A stretch of 64,000 nucleotides of DNA from Thuidium tamariscinum (GCA_947034885.2 OX344752.2:13206001-13270000), one strand, 5' to 3'. Shown: positions 1-10,942, counted from the first letter of the stretch. The notes: generated by a model not told the origin, from the letters alone. Made by a program: numbers and translations.

Positions 1-2560
1 TGAGCCAAAAAGAGGCGTGATATACAGACAATACAGTATAACACATGCAACTAAAGTACTAAAGTAAACATTTCCAACAATGATAGCTTGCAAGTGATTT
101 TGCGAAGTACAGTTCAATTCCTCCAAATCCAATCATGATTCATGAGTGCTTGCAATGTCTGAGCACATGTGTTCAGTTGTTCACCAAGCCTATTGCACGT
201 ACTGTATGGCTTCGCTTCACATTCCACCAATTCAACACGGTGATGAATCTCTATTAATCAGTTGTGCTCGCAATCACACACAAGCGAGCGAAGAATCGAG
301 AAATCCCAGTGCCAGTGCCGGAGACGTACGTACGCTGTGTACATGGCTCTCGCAAATGACTATTTGCTTCAATTCTCCCCTCGATTGATCTCCCTTTCAG
401 CACTTCAGCAGGTCTGTTGGCATGGGACTTGGGACGGTGTTGGACAGCCCTCCGGATCAGAGTTTTGTAAGGCAATAAAAGATTAATAGCACCCAAAAAT
501 AATCTTGTGCATCAAGCTCTTAGAAAAATTTGGAGGAATTTTTTTTGAAAAGTTAGATCTAACTTTAGTCAATCACCTTGGTAATCACTACCTTGATCAT
601 GACTACTAGGATTTGCCACCTTGTCGCCACCTATCTTTAGGATGTTAATTCAACAACTTTAGATCTGTAATCGCCTAAAAGGCTAAAATATACCAAAGTT
701 GGAGATATAGGTTTAGACTGTAGCCACATGTACAATTGTAGGAGGGCGTCTTTGTCCTATCACTAGGTTCTGTCATGTTCTTTGTAGCTACAATTTTCTT
801 GCTCTTGAATCTGCTCAGTTTTTCCTACCTACAACAATCTTTGAGGTTGCATTTTTGTTGTAAAAACCATATAAAACTTCATGCACATGAATTAAGAAGA
901 TGTTAGACTTTGAAGACCAAGTACAATAATAAGCTGTAGTTCATGTGCTTGAACTTATGAGTTGTAATTTTCATAATTCATGTGCATCCGATTTTGAACC
1001 ACTCTTTGAATCCTAGTTGCCCTATTTTGCAGTTTGCACCAGTTTAGGAGCTGTAATTGATGAAGATGCTTTTGGGGGGGTTTGTTCTGAAGCCATACAA
1101 CTAATTCCTAACTTGGAATCAAATTTTGCACAAAAAGCAAATTTGAGTGTTGCCTAACCTCAACCACTTACTTCTCACCTGGAGCCTAAATCCAGATTCC
1201 CTTAAAATTGAAAAAAAAACCCACCGCTCCGGATGCACATTCAGTCATGCACTGCCCATGGTGGAAAATCAAACTGCAGAATGGGATCGGATGCACTGAA
1301 TTGGCGTGTTCTCAGGCTCTGTCATAGTTAGTAAATATTATTTTTGTCCGAAAAACACGGACCGCATGAAGAGTTGGAGGTTTGAGTCCCATTCAAATCG
1401 TGCATGTACACCAGCATCCTTCGCAGGAACTTCAACTTCAGCATAAGGATTGTCACACCTTCATCAGTTCATCAGCACCGCTGCAATTCTCGGAGAAAGT
1501 GCGCGGGACGGTTGCTGGTTTGCAGTTCGTGGCGCGCGCAACTCGGTTCCTGTGAGAATTCAGAGTGCCGTTTTTCCTACTCCGAAGGAGAAGAAACGTT
1601 GTCAGGGAATTTTATAGTTTGGGTGGCTGTGCTTGGCTTGTGGAGCTCCCATTATCACCTTTACAGGTAACAGATTCCTTCAGAATCGCTTCAAACGCAA
1701 AAAAGGGGGTCACACCTCCTTCAAGCGGAACGGCTCGGCATTAGTTCGACTCCTGTTTTCTCTCGCCAATTCCTCCGACTAAAGAATTCTCCTTCTTAGA
1801 GGTGTGACTACCCCTCTAATGTATTAGCTAGGTGTAAGAATCTTCAGCACTGGATCGGAGAAGTCTAAAGACGATGCTAGTTGATACTCCATGATCGACC
1901 GAGCCAGGGGCCGTAACCTCTCTACAGGAAATTCGCCAAGTTCGATCAGTTGTGTGCACTCTTGCTAATAGACTGGCTCCTGAAAGCGACGATCGAAGTG
2001 AGTGAAATCTCGAGAGTCTCTGTACGTTTTCTAGGCCACTTTAATTCCCAGAAAGCAACCAAGGTGGGACCTTCGCTCAGACGGTGTAAACAGAAGCAAA
2101 CTCTGAATTACTCAGGGTGCGTTTACATGTCGCATCGGTGGGCGAAGCAGCCGCTACAGTCCAAGGATTTAACAGACCCATGAACATGAATTCTCAATCG
2201 ATGCATCGGCAACATTGGGCATTGCCTGAGAATATTTGAAGGCTTCACCGATATCAGTCAATTCCTCTCATTGTTTGCCGAGAAGCAGGGACAACAAGAG
2301 AAGACCAACTAAGTGGTTTCATTGGTTGGCAGAGAAGCCGCGAAGGTCAGGAAAGCCACCCACCGGGTGGGACATGTAAGTGTTTCTCTTGCTGGCTGGG
2401 TGATTTTCGCCCACCGGGTGCGGGCCAAATGCAACAGTGCATTGACCCACCCACCCAGCATGTAAGGAGACCCTCATTCCTCTGACTCTTGATTTAACCT
2501 GGGTCCTTATGCTCATTTTCTGGCAGAAAAATCGTTTGTAAAAGAACAAAAGAAAGCTTT
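1..2560. other. Intergenic DNA, no gene recognised
   Basis: No conserved protein is visible on either strand; the longest open frames are under 135 codons and resemble nothing I know. Base composition shifts from AT-rich (480-1250) to more mixed (1380-2560). A short inverted pair, GGGGTCACACCTC near 1705 and GAGGTGTGACTACCCC near 1799-1815, brackets about 110 bp and may be a tiny decayed TIR element, but no clean target duplication was found. The CCACCGGGTGGG-type palindromes at 2345-2415 are local repeats of unknown role. Confidence 0.4.
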
Positions 2561-2770
2561 GCAATTTGCAGGATCGGACTACCAATACTGTTACTGGGAC
2601 TGTATTTGACTGGCCCATCGAAGCGGCGCGCACCAGACAAAAAAATATCCTACTTGGGTAGGGTACGTGTGGCCCAATCAACACCACGGTACAGTCAGTG
2701 GCCCCATTCGTCACTTTCTAGCAACCAGCTCGAGCCAAAGTACTGGACTTTACAATCACGGACCGCAACA
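2561..2770. repeat. Duplicated segment, copy 1 (3' flank of the MTPSL gene)
   Basis: This stretch, just beyond the 3' end of the minus-strand terpene synthase gene, is clearly related to 7015-7180. Both begin with GCAATTTGCA, contain a run of CTGGGACTG-like words, and share GTGGCCCAATCAACACCACG almost without change. It may be a repeat family or what remains of a local duplication of the terpene synthase neighbourhood; no terpene synthase coding sequence accompanies the second copy. Confidence 0.6.
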
Positions 2771-2885
2771 ATATCGTTAAAATATATCGATATCAATTAA
2801 AATATGATTAGATAAGAAATATACACTGTACATTGGTAGGCGAAATTCTGCGACCGACAACCTGACAAGTTAAGATAAGAAACAA

Positions 2886-4070
2886 CTAGAGCCCTCGACT
2901 TTCGGCACTCAGAGGAACTATTTTCCAATTCTTGTTCACGTCTCTCAGTTCTGGAAAAGCTGAATCAGGATGGCTATACCGCTTGTACATGAGACAAAAG
3001 TAGATATTTCCGGCCATCACATCTTTGATACCCACTAAATAGTTTCGCAAAGTAGAGCTCGAAGCTTCAGTCTCCAAATCCAGGAGTGCCTGAGCATATT
3101 CGTTCGTCAAGTCTATTGCCTTACGCGCCGCCTGGACGAAAGGCTTCCCTTCAACTTCCATGAGCACGGTGATCAAATTGCGAGGGTTTTGTTCTGCCGT
3201 GCTCTCCCTGTGGTATGAGAAGACATCGTTAACAAACCCAATATGAATAGAAACTGTCGTGGTGACGCGTACGAAGTAAGGATCCGCCCTGAGTATATCC
3301 GGAATGTACGAATCGAGGCCAAACTCAACCATCACCTGAGTAAGTTTCCCAGCAACATTTGCAGCACGCATGACAGTGTAGGATTCCAAGTCCTGGAAGT
3401 ATAAGCTACGACCTTGGACAATATCCGCCTCACTAGCAATACATGCACGCTGGCAATCCATGAAATACTCGATCCAATTCCTAAACCACTCGGGGTTGGA
3501 CAGCTCCAACATAATCTGTCCTAATTCGCCCATCATGGTCTCAATCAAGGGAGCGGACTTGGGTGGCTTCACTTCTTGACTGAGAACCGCACGCAGGTGG
3601 GTGATGTATTCTTCAATGCTTTCGAGGCTTCCAAGGACGTCGCGGCTAACGCCGTACTGGTCCAGAAGAAAGTCAGTTCGCATGTCGAAAAAGAGATCAT
3701 CCAACATGAACAGTAGTGCGTAAGTGATGGACATTGCGACGATACGATCGAGGCTAACGACTCCGCGGTGCGCGTAACTTGCTGCACCAAGGCCTGCACT
3801 ACAATAGGAGGCCAAGGAACTAACAGTCGGATAGCTATCGACATACTGCTTCAAGGGAATTTCGGCCGCGTGCACGAACTCAGACTGCTCCAGCGGCGGC
3901 AGGCCGTCGATGATCATCGACAGCACAGGCGGAAGCGGATCCTCAAGTTGGGACAGCACAGGCGGAAGCGGATCCTCAAGTTGGGACAGCACGGGCGGAA
4001 GCGGATCCTCAAGTTGGGCTGGAAGTTGGGCAGGAAGTTGCGCAGGGGATTTTCTATCCACGAGCTCCAC
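2886..4070 (-). CDS. Microbial-type terpene synthase-like protein (MTPSL), class I
   Basis: Encodes 394 residues in one exon. A class I aspartate-rich motif, DDLFFD, lies at residues 124-129, and a clear NSE metal-binding motif, NDVFSYHRE (N281, D282, S285, E289), is present. R235 sits 46 residues before N281, the usual position of the pyrophosphate sensor arginine, and an RY pair (364-365) lies near the C-terminus as in microbial terpene synthases. There is a single alpha-type catalytic domain and no beta or gamma domain, as expected for MTPSL proteins of non-seed plants. Such enzymes ionise prenyl diphosphates with Mg2+ to make mono- or sesquiterpenes; the product cannot be predicted. Residues 9-51 are a low-complexity extension made of repeats (separate entry); the fold probably begins near residue 60. 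M52 could serve as an internal start, but the frame is open from M1, so I keep the longer form. No plastid transit peptide is obvious, so a cytosolic sesquiterpene synthase is a reasonable guess. The frame is intact. Confidence 0.92.
   Translation of the reverse strand: MELVDRKSPAQLPAQLPAQLEDPLPPVLSQLEDPLPPVLSQLEDPLPPVLSMIIDGLPPLEQSEFVHAAEIPLKQYVDSYPTVSSLASYCSAGLGAASYAHRGVVSLDRIVAMSITYALLFMLDDLFFDMRTDFLLDQYGVSRDVLGSLESIEEYITHLRAVLSQEVKPPKSAPLIETMMGELGQIMLELSNPEWFRNWIEYFMDCQRACIASEADIVQGRSLYFQDLESYTVMRAANVAGKLTQVMVEFGLDSYIPDILRADPYFVRVTTTVSIHIGFVNDVFSYHRESTAEQNPRNLITVLMEVEGKPFVQAARKAIDLTNEYAQALLDLETEASSSTLRNYLVGIKDVMAGNIYFCLMYKRYSHPDSAFPELRDVNKNWKIVPLSAESRGL
3918..4046 (-). repeat. Coding minisatellite at the N-terminus of the MTPSL gene
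   Basis: Two arrays abut inside the coding sequence. The first is a 12-bp unit coding PAQL, three copies (residues 9-20). The second is a 33-bp unit coding QLEDPLPPVLS, three copies (residues 19-51, sharing QL with the first). The three 33-bp units are almost identical in DNA, with CACAGGCGGAAGCGGATCCT on the plus strand differing by one base in one copy, so the expansion is recent. All units are multiples of three and keep the frame. Confidence 0.9.
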
Positions 4071-4175
4071 AGTGTTGGTTCCTTCAGGAGCAAAACAAAT
4101 TCAGTCTTTCGGTCTTCAGAATCGACTCAAAGCAAGAGGAGGGATTGAATTCATTGCATGTTGTGTAGTCTGTGA

Positions 4176-4222
4176 CTGGAGGTTGACACCTGTTTTGTTA
4201 TGATGGATTCTTGACAAGTCAA
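4176..4222 (-). promoter_or_regulatory. Possible W-box cluster upstream of the MTPSL gene
   Basis: About 105-150 bp upstream of the minus-strand start codon there are three TTGAC cores: one within GGTTGACACC (4176-4183) and a facing pair, TTGACAAGTCAA, at 4211-4222. TTGAC is the WRKY-factor core and terpene synthase genes are often stress-induced, but the match is short and could be chance. Confidence 0.25.
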
Positions 4223-4229
4223 CACAGAA

Positions 4230-5576
4230 TCTCACATGCCATCCGCCCCTTTTTTTTTAAGCAGTGTGGGGACCAAATTGTGCCATACTTGCAAGGTACT
4301 GTGTACTTTGCTGATCGAGAAGTCGGGAGTCTCTCTCTTACCAAATGCTTTTCAATTCTTATCTAGAAAGAAAATTGGATGCACTTTGGATGAGAAAAGG
4401 CTTGGATATGATAAAGAGTTGATTTTCTATTTAAAAGGTCTACAAATATAGACATAGAATATTGCTTCAATCATCTACATGACTACATGCAAAATGAAAA
4501 TGATAACTGTCTTGTCGGTTGTCGCTTTTTCAAAAAGGAAAGAAAAATGATTGCAGTCAAGTGATTTAACAGTATTTACTATTTTGAGATGGTCATAGTA
4601 AATCAATTCATTCCTAAAGTAATATTTACATATGTATATCTGTAGAATTGAATCATAGACTACTATATTTACAAATATTTAGTACTAAAATTTAAAACCA
4701 AAAATTAAAGATTATATTCAGAGTTAATAATTGTAGATTGAATGATAATAAATTTATTTTCCTTAAGTTTTAATTTTTCAAGTTATTTAATACTTTAATT
4801 TCACTTATATATTCAAGTTGTATTTATTGTTTCATGAGTCATTTTTTGAATTCAAAAGATAGTTATTTTTTGAGATGAGATATATTAGTAGTCTTTGAAA
4901 TTATATAGGATACTTTTGCAACAAAGTCTTAAAAATATAGAATTGCATAGCAAATGTTAGAAAAATAACAAAACACTCTACAAAGAGTTAGATAGATGAA
5001 GAACCCAAAGTTTTGCATGCGTAGGAAGTTTTTTTGATCATCTAATATTCACCTTAAGTCTTTTAGGGGGGGAATGACTTTTCTCATAGCACCACATGTC
5101 GAATTCAATTCCAAACACTATATGTGACATGGATTTGACATTTCAACTAAAACTATGCCAATTTAATGGACATCACTATTTTGAGTAAGTTAAGGAGAAA
5201 TTTGAATAAAAAATTAACAAAGTTTTGAAATTATGTTTCTCTTAAAAATACTCATGAGCTTTACCACCTATTATAGTATTATCCTTCAATTTCCATGTAA
5301 CATAATCTTTTTGTCAACCTATTGGGTTAGTTATGGCCACCATTTGTAGTAGAATTAGAAACTCTCTTGAACTTTGAACCACTGTATACATATATACATC
5401 ATGTCGTGTCAGTAGTTTCAATTTCTTTTTCCCATTTCCAGTTTTTTCACCAGATCATAAAACGCAACAATAGCTACCAGAGTACCAGTTCTCCCTGATC
5501 ATTTGCTCCGGGCACACATGATTGTCAGAAATAGCAGTTTAAACCTGCATCTTATGTTGTCTAGAATGGCTTACAT
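4230..5576. other. AT-rich intergenic DNA, nothing recognised
   Basis: Strongly AT-rich with only short open frames. No TIR pair, tandem array or conserved coding segment was found. Confidence 0.4.
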
Positions 5577-5740
5577 GGACGAGAACTGTTGATACACGTA
5601 CAAGAACTGTTGAGACATATTCAAAAGAATAAGAACTGTTGAGACCGGTACAGGAACTGTTACAGTTGAGACGTATTAAGAAGAATAAGAACTGTTGAGA
5701 CACAAGAACTGTTGATACACGTACAAGTGTTGAGTCACAA
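5577..5740. repeat. Degenerate tandem repeat of an AAGAACTGTTGAGACA unit
   Basis: About seven imperfect copies of a 20-30 bp unit built around AAGAACTGTTGAGACACGTA follow one another, with some copies extended by AATAAG or shortened. A minisatellite in non-coding DNA. Confidence 0.8.
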
Positions 5741-7014
5741 TTTAGTACTTATATTCAGCAGTCAAATTTCAAAAGGTGAAGAAGGAAGTAACGGTTTGAA
5801 GCTAGCTCGACAATAATTAACTTAAATATTATTGCAGTGGCAGATCTGGTCAAAAAGCCTTGCCAATAGATGCTTGCAAAAGCGCACACGTCCACGGGGA
5901 ACAAGAAATTAAAAATACTCAGCAAAGTCCCACTGAGCACGGAAAAGCCCGGCCGCTGTGTTGTTTGCACGCACATACTTCCCGGGAAGAAACGTACCTC
6001 CACACTTTTCCAGTTCGGGTTTCGAGGAAAAAAGTGTGCCTGCAAGTTTCTTTCCAGCAGGTACCGTACAGGACAGTGCCCTGGCCAAATGATTGCTTCC
6101 CTTCTCGCCCAATGAAAGAGGGGGTAGCAATCCTTTTGGTCTGGGATCGTGGGACCTGTTCAGCCCAGTGCGTGCACGACGACCAGCACAGATCGATCGA
6201 CGTAGTGCGCATTGCAAGTTGAAACTGCTGCTTCTGCAGAAGATGCACCGAGATGCATCGATGCTTGCATGCATGCATGCAGGCGCGGCTTCATTCTCGC
6301 TAATTCTGTGCATCTAATTCTCGCCAAAATTCTGCCCCGACTCAAAACAAGGGTCGGCGCGGCTGATTGCGCATAGTAAGTTGTGTCGGAGACTTACCAG
6401 TGAAATCGCGGCTCACACCGGTGTGCTTCGCACGGGCGTCAACAGTAAGCTTCGATGCATCTTCGGCACTGGAGAAGAAAGACGTCGACGATGCTTGCTT
6501 TACGGCCAAGGGGCTGGAGTCTCGGCCGTTGGGAAAGCAACTCGACCGTTTGAGAGCCCATCGTCTCCTCGAAGCCTGGGAAACTACTGGGACAGAGGAG
6601 TTGATGCGAATCCCAGACTGTGGGATTCCAGGGGAGCACATACAAATCGTCTGCGGGGAAATCATCACTCTGGATTGGACCTCATGTGTCAGGGAACTTG
6701 ACGACAAAGCCTGGGATGTGTACATGCTTGAGCTAGCTCCAGGTGCTACCGGTCTCACTGACAAACGAACCAGGCGACTCATCAACACTTGCTAACGAAC
6801 AAGGAGGCGGGTCTCTGCTTTATAGGCCGCACTATCCCTGAAAAGGGTAACCACCAGCTAGTGCTGGATCGGATTATGGCCAAGAAGACGTAACACAAGC
6901 CAACTCTGTACGTGATACCCAATCGTTCCGGCCCGCCCACTGAACAGTCACTCACTTTCGGGCAGGATTATGGTTGAACCTGACAGTGCTAGCTCAAAAA
7001 AGAATCTTTGCACT
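5741..7014. other. Mixed-composition intergenic DNA with unassigned open frames
   Basis: GC content is higher here than around it. The longest frame is 6367-6795 on the plus strand (142 codons), overlapped by a frame of similar length on the other strand (6342-6788). Neither resembles a family I recognise and both lack obvious domain motifs, so I do not call a gene. Palindromic GATCGATC and GCATGCATGCATGC words occur at 6195-6285. Confidence 0.3.
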
Positions 7015-7180
7015 GCAATTTGCACCGGCACTCCCAAGAGTGCTGGGACTGGGACTGGGACTGCACTTTACTGACCCGACCCATGGACGCAGCACCAGCC
7101 AAATAAATATCGTAGATGGGTAGAGTGTGGCCCAATCAACACCACGGAACTGTGGCCCAAAATATTCGTCCCTTGGAAGG
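7015..7180. repeat. Duplicated segment, copy 2
   Basis: Related over most of its length to 2561-2770 (shared GCAATTTGCA start, CTGGGACTG words and GTGGCCCAATCAACACCACG). Shortly after it, at 7190-7220, a 17-bp word (AGGCCCGAGCTAGTC) is tandemly doubled. No terpene synthase remnant follows. Confidence 0.6.
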
Positions 7181-7224
7181 ATCCAGGCCCGAGCTAGTCC
7201 AAGGCCCGAGCTAGTCGCCATCAT

Positions 7225-8130
7225 TTTGAACTGGTCTAAAACCGTTCCCCCTTGACGTCTTGGAGGGATACAGTGATAATGCCTCCCTGGATGCCTTGGG
7301 AGGGAATTCGGTTGGGGAAGAATTATTGGTTGGCTGCAAAGTTGAAGCGCTAGCTCGTGCCACTGGTGGGTTGGAAAGTTGCATCTGGGGATATCAATCA
7401 TTGTCCACCTACTTGGGAGGTTGCCATGCCCGATTTCTTGAGGGGAGCAAAAGGAATCCCAGGCCAGCGTTGGTTGACAAATTAAGTTACGTACTCGACT
7501 TACAATCACCACTGACAATTGCACAGTTCAACTGTAGTGATAGGTATCTATCTGTTTCATGAAGTTGAATCATACGTCACCTCCCAATGTTGAACTCTAC
7601 TTTCTTCAGAGATCATGATTACTTTTGTAACTTAATGGTGTCACCATGCTGTTTAACATGAAAGATGGGCCTATCAAAGGTGTTTCCTACATCGCTATGT
7701 AAATGAGTGTTTAAAAAACCACCCTTCAATGTCTTTCAATCAATTATCATATGAATCCATGAGTAGTAAATGAAACAATTCACCAAAAATGGAGGGTTTT
7801 TTCTTTGAAATTGAAATTTGGTGTTCCATATTATGCAAAACTCTTTGAATGGCACAATACACACTTACACAGTTTGTAAGATTTGATAATTGTTGAACCT
7901 GACTATCCTGGAATCACTGCTAGCTAAGTGACTCAAATTTGGACCCGCTTCTGGGAAATACAACATGCTGAGTTGCGCAAGCACAGAAGGGTGTTTGATT
8001 TTCACAAACAGGCTCCATGTGTTGATTTACCACAAACATGCTCTGTTGTAATCCACAATCGTAATCAGGCTCTTCCAATTTCTATTTGAAAACGAATCAA
8101 TTAAATCCTCTGTTGTAATCCACAAGTCTC
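7225..8130. other. Intergenic DNA, nothing recognised
   Basis: One plus-strand frame (7260-7562, 100 codons) has no recognisable domain. The remainder is AT-rich and repeat-poor as far as I can see. Confidence 0.35.
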
Positions 8131-8960
8131 CTAAAGACAACAGACAGTATGTATGTATTGCCACTGTTGTTGATCGAGTTGAGTACTGGCAGAAGAACTC
8201 TTCGGGAGAGGGCGGTGCCTTGAATTGCCGGCCTCTCCTCTTCTCTGGTTAGAGAACGTATTTTGACTCTGAATCTCTGATTGTAGAGAAGACCAACTGA
8301 GTCTCATTCCAGTTATATTTTCACAAATCCTGAAATAATTTTCAAGTGGATTGTCTGGAATTCCAGTTCTGCTCATGACCAGTTGCAGACTTGCAGACTG
8401 ATCTCCATTCAACAAAGCCAGGAATCCGAATGAGAAATTAAGGAATGAGTTAAATTGGGCGTGCTTTGAGAAATCTTCATCCACATGATAAAATTAAACC
8501 ATGTCAACGAAAATGGAATGGAGCAGAGGACAGTCGACGTACGCGCGCTAGCTGAGAATTTGAAGTGAATGCTCAAATCAGTCCAAAAAATTAATTGAAG
8601 ACAACTATTTATTTTCCTGCTACGTTGAGAATTCAAAATGAATGTTGCATCAAGTGCTCAACAAATCAAGAGGAAGGTTAATTTTCTGACCTTCCTCCCA
8701 CGCTAATGTGAGGAGATCGAACGGATTGAGCCAATCCCAGCTGTCAGGTATGGGAGTGGTGTCCAGATACACTGAAAGAAAATAAGTTAACATGCGTCAG
8801 CAGGGGGAGCAGGGAAGGTAATCACAGGGTAAAATACTCGAAATCATTATTCTCAAACTCTGGACCCAACTTTATTGCAAACACCAAGTCACCAACTGAG
8901 TGGTGCTTCATTGTAAAGGTAACGAAATCATGAAGTTTTATGACTATTAGTAAGTTTCAC
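8131..8960 (-). other. Exon-like segments on the minus strand, gene not identified
   Basis: Three minus-strand stretches look more protein-like than the surroundings. One, at about 8830-8960, reads through HHSVGDLVFAIKLGPEFENN. Another, at 8650-8771, follows a good acceptor (TTTTCTTTCAG) and reads YLDTTPIPDSWDWLNPFDLL. A third is a 117-codon frame at 8131-8484. I cannot join the first two in frame with GT-AG rules. The tryptophan-rich SWDWLNPFD word faintly resembles the motif near the start of plant DUF630/DUF632 proteins, which is a weak guess. They could be remnants of a broken host gene or chance frames. Confidence 0.2.
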
Positions 8961-9206
8961 TGATCGAGTTGAGGAGAAGATTTCAAACTTGCCACATCAA
9001 AAGACTTGAGGAATTTTGTTAACGTGGCGCCATTCCACAAACTCTGGTATTTTTACAGTTTAGACCATGTAGTGTGAAATCTATATAAGTCCTAGATGTC
9101 ACTTTTGCAGTTTAGACTTCGTGGTCTGAAAGTGGTGTATGTAATATGCAATATTACCATTTGATGAAATTCCCTAAAGTATAAAGTAGAGAGTGATGGT
9201 CAACAA

Positions 9207-9427
9207 GGCCAGGGTGAACTAACCCCCTCACTCGGACATTTGGTGAAAACGCTGAAATTTTTTATTTTTTGGAAATTTTGAATTCATACTTGCAGTGAGA
9301 GGCCCCAAATTAGCTAGGAAGAGTGTCCAAGGTAAATTAGATAAGCACAAAATAGGGGGGCTTTTGCTTGACTTGCATCCCTGAAATTACTTGGAGTGAC
9401 CGAACAAGGGGGCCAGTTCACCCCGAT
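9207..9427. mobile_element. Mutator-like MITE, copy 1
   Basis: A 221-bp element with TIRs that start near GGCCAGGGTGAACT on the left and, read inward from the right, CGGGGTGAACTGGCCCCCTT. It is flanked by a perfect 9-bp target duplication GGTCAACAA (9198-9206 and 9428-9436), the size typical of Mutator-like transposons. It matches 43953-44190 along its whole length. No coding capacity. Confidence 0.82.
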
Positions 9428-9467
9428 GGTCAACAAGGAGGCATGTTTCTAATTACCAGATTGTGTA

Positions 9468-9722
9468 TCTATACCTTAAAACAAGTAATTTGTTTTGTTT
9501 TGTTTGTTTTGTTTTGTTGAGATCTCCTAGCCTGTCTGTCCCTTGGTGGTGTGCTTGGTACCATTGGAAATCTCTTGACAAGGAGAGGTGCACACGCTTT
9601 GTTTCGTGACATTTGGACACTTGGTGAGAAAGTTATTGAATTTCAAAGTTTTAATGAATTAATAAACTAGAAAATTACTTTTACTTTGGATTTGCCTGTG
9701 GCAACGGCACAGAGCACACTAG
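9468..9722 (+). mobile_element. Non-autonomous Helitron, copy 1
   Basis: Begins TCTATACCTTAAAACA directly after an A and ends CACACTAG directly before a T, which is the Helitron pattern (5' TC, 3' CTRR, insertion between A and T). Just before the end, TGTGGCAACGGCACA can form an imperfect hairpin. A (TTTTG)n tract lies at 9490-9525. The second copy is at 43372-43771. No Rep-helicase coding sequence. Confidence 0.72.
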
Positions 9723-10591
9723 TCGGAGTTGAAATGCACAATGATGCCAGACTATTGCTCTTCAGTATATAATTAATGCCTTTGTTTTCATTTGTAAAGG
9801 ATGAGATCTACACAAGCTTCAACAGCCCAGAAGCAGCAGTGTTCTCAATGACTACTACAGATAAATTAGGTTAACAGACAAGAAGGTTCACACAAGAAAA
9901 CAAGAGGAATAGTGGTATCATTCATGTCTAATGGGAGATTGGATGTCAGCTCGCTTGTTACAGAAGTCAATTACCAGCCGGGATTTCTCCATAGAAGACA
10001 AACTGACTTTTTCCAACAAAGTTCAGTTAACCCCGATTTTGCCGCACAAAAGCATTAACTCAACAACTGCCGATCGATGCTTGTCAGCAAATCTTCCCGC
10101 AAATCTAAGGAAAGCCATGGTTCTCTCCCTCCCCCGGTTTCAAGGCTTTGTGAGAATCCAGTGGCGACCGACCGAGGGGACGGTGGAGAGAAATTTAAGA
10201 CTGGCTAGCTTGTCAAATTAAGTAGTGAGATGCTTTCGCTTCCTGGCTGCATTTTCACTTGTTGCTGCACTGTGCGGGTCGTGCGGCTCCTTCTATTCGG
10301 ATTCCATTCCTGCCAGACTACCGACCACCAAGCCCGACTCTTCACCCGCTTCCACTTCCATTCACTTGCGCTTGCCCCCTACTCCTGGTTCTACAGTTCT
10401 CCTGCCTCTGGGTTCCCTACTGGAAGCAACAGGGATGGATTCAGCTGCATAGGTATACAGATAGGGAAGCTGGAGTGGGGATGCTCCCACTGACCACGTA
10501 CATCCTTGGCGGTGTAGCAACACCCGACACGGCACCCAACAACTTGACACAGCTAGCCCACCGCCTATAACGCGCTCGCAGCAAGAGAAAG
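9723..10591. other. Intergenic DNA with unassigned short frames
   Basis: Plus-strand frames at 9931-10221 (96 codons) and 10225-10452 (75 codons) lie in GC-richer DNA at 10,080-10,590. The second begins with a hydrophobic stretch that could mimic a signal peptide. I recognise neither and call no gene. Confidence 0.3.
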
Positions 10592-10607
10592 ACCGAACCA
10601 CATTCCA

Positions 10608-10688
10608 GGCCGCTTGCGGCTGGGTGTTTGTACTTGTTCTCGTGCAGTAAAGGTTTCCTTTATTTGTGTAAAAAAAAAAAAAAAAAAA
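10608..10688 (+). mobile_element. 5'-truncated retroposed 3' end (LINE or SINE tail), copy 1
   Basis: An 81-bp insertion ends GTAAAGGTTTCCTTTATTTG followed by TGT and about 20 A. It is bracketed by a perfect 16-bp direct repeat ACCGAACCACATTCCA (10592-10607 and 10689-10704). A poly-A tail plus a long target duplication is the signature of target-primed reverse transcription. The same 3' end recurs at 10878-10930. Confidence 0.82.
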
Positions 10689-10751
10689 ACCGAACCACAT
10701 TCCAAACGAAGAACTGAACCTACCATCTCGCGGGAATCAACGAATGAATTC

Positions 10752-10810
10752 CAGCAATTTGTCACAACCCCAATTTGTCACAATTTGTCACAATTTGTCA
10801 TTTTGTCACG
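10752..10810. repeat. Short tandem repeat of CAATTTGTCA
   Basis: Four to five copies of a 10-bp unit, CAATTTGTCA, the last ones degenerate, between two retroposed fragments. Confidence 0.75.
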
Positions 10811-10877
10811 ACCCACTCTGCCACTCTGGCTACGAGCTCATCACCGCCTTCAATCCACTAAAAAGAAAACGTGCATC

Positions 10878-10930
10878 TTTTCCTCGCAGTAAAGTTTTCT
10901 TTATTTGTGTAAAAAAAAAACAAAAAAACA
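10878..10930 (+). mobile_element. 5'-truncated retroposed 3' end, copy 2
   Basis: A 53-bp insertion ending GCAGTAAAGTTTTCTTTATT, then TGTGT and an A-rich tail. It is flanked by the perfect 12-bp direct repeat AAAACGTGCATC (10866-10877 and 10931-10942). Same family as 10608-10688 but truncated further at the 5' end. Confidence 0.8.
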
Positions 10931-10942
10931 AAAACGTGCATC

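Noticed and set aside
3768-4203. Plus-strand open frames rich in GGSGSSSWDSTGG
   Set aside because: They are the opposite strand of the terpene synthase's 33-bp coding repeats; the repeat period being a multiple of three keeps several frames open.
5909-6313. Several overlapping open frames of 80-134 codons on both strands
   Set aside because: Mutually overlapping on both strands, no domain, no splice or start context; explained by locally higher GC.
6342-6795. 142- and 148-codon frames on opposite strands
   Set aside because: Neither has a recognisable motif; without homology evidence I do not call a gene.
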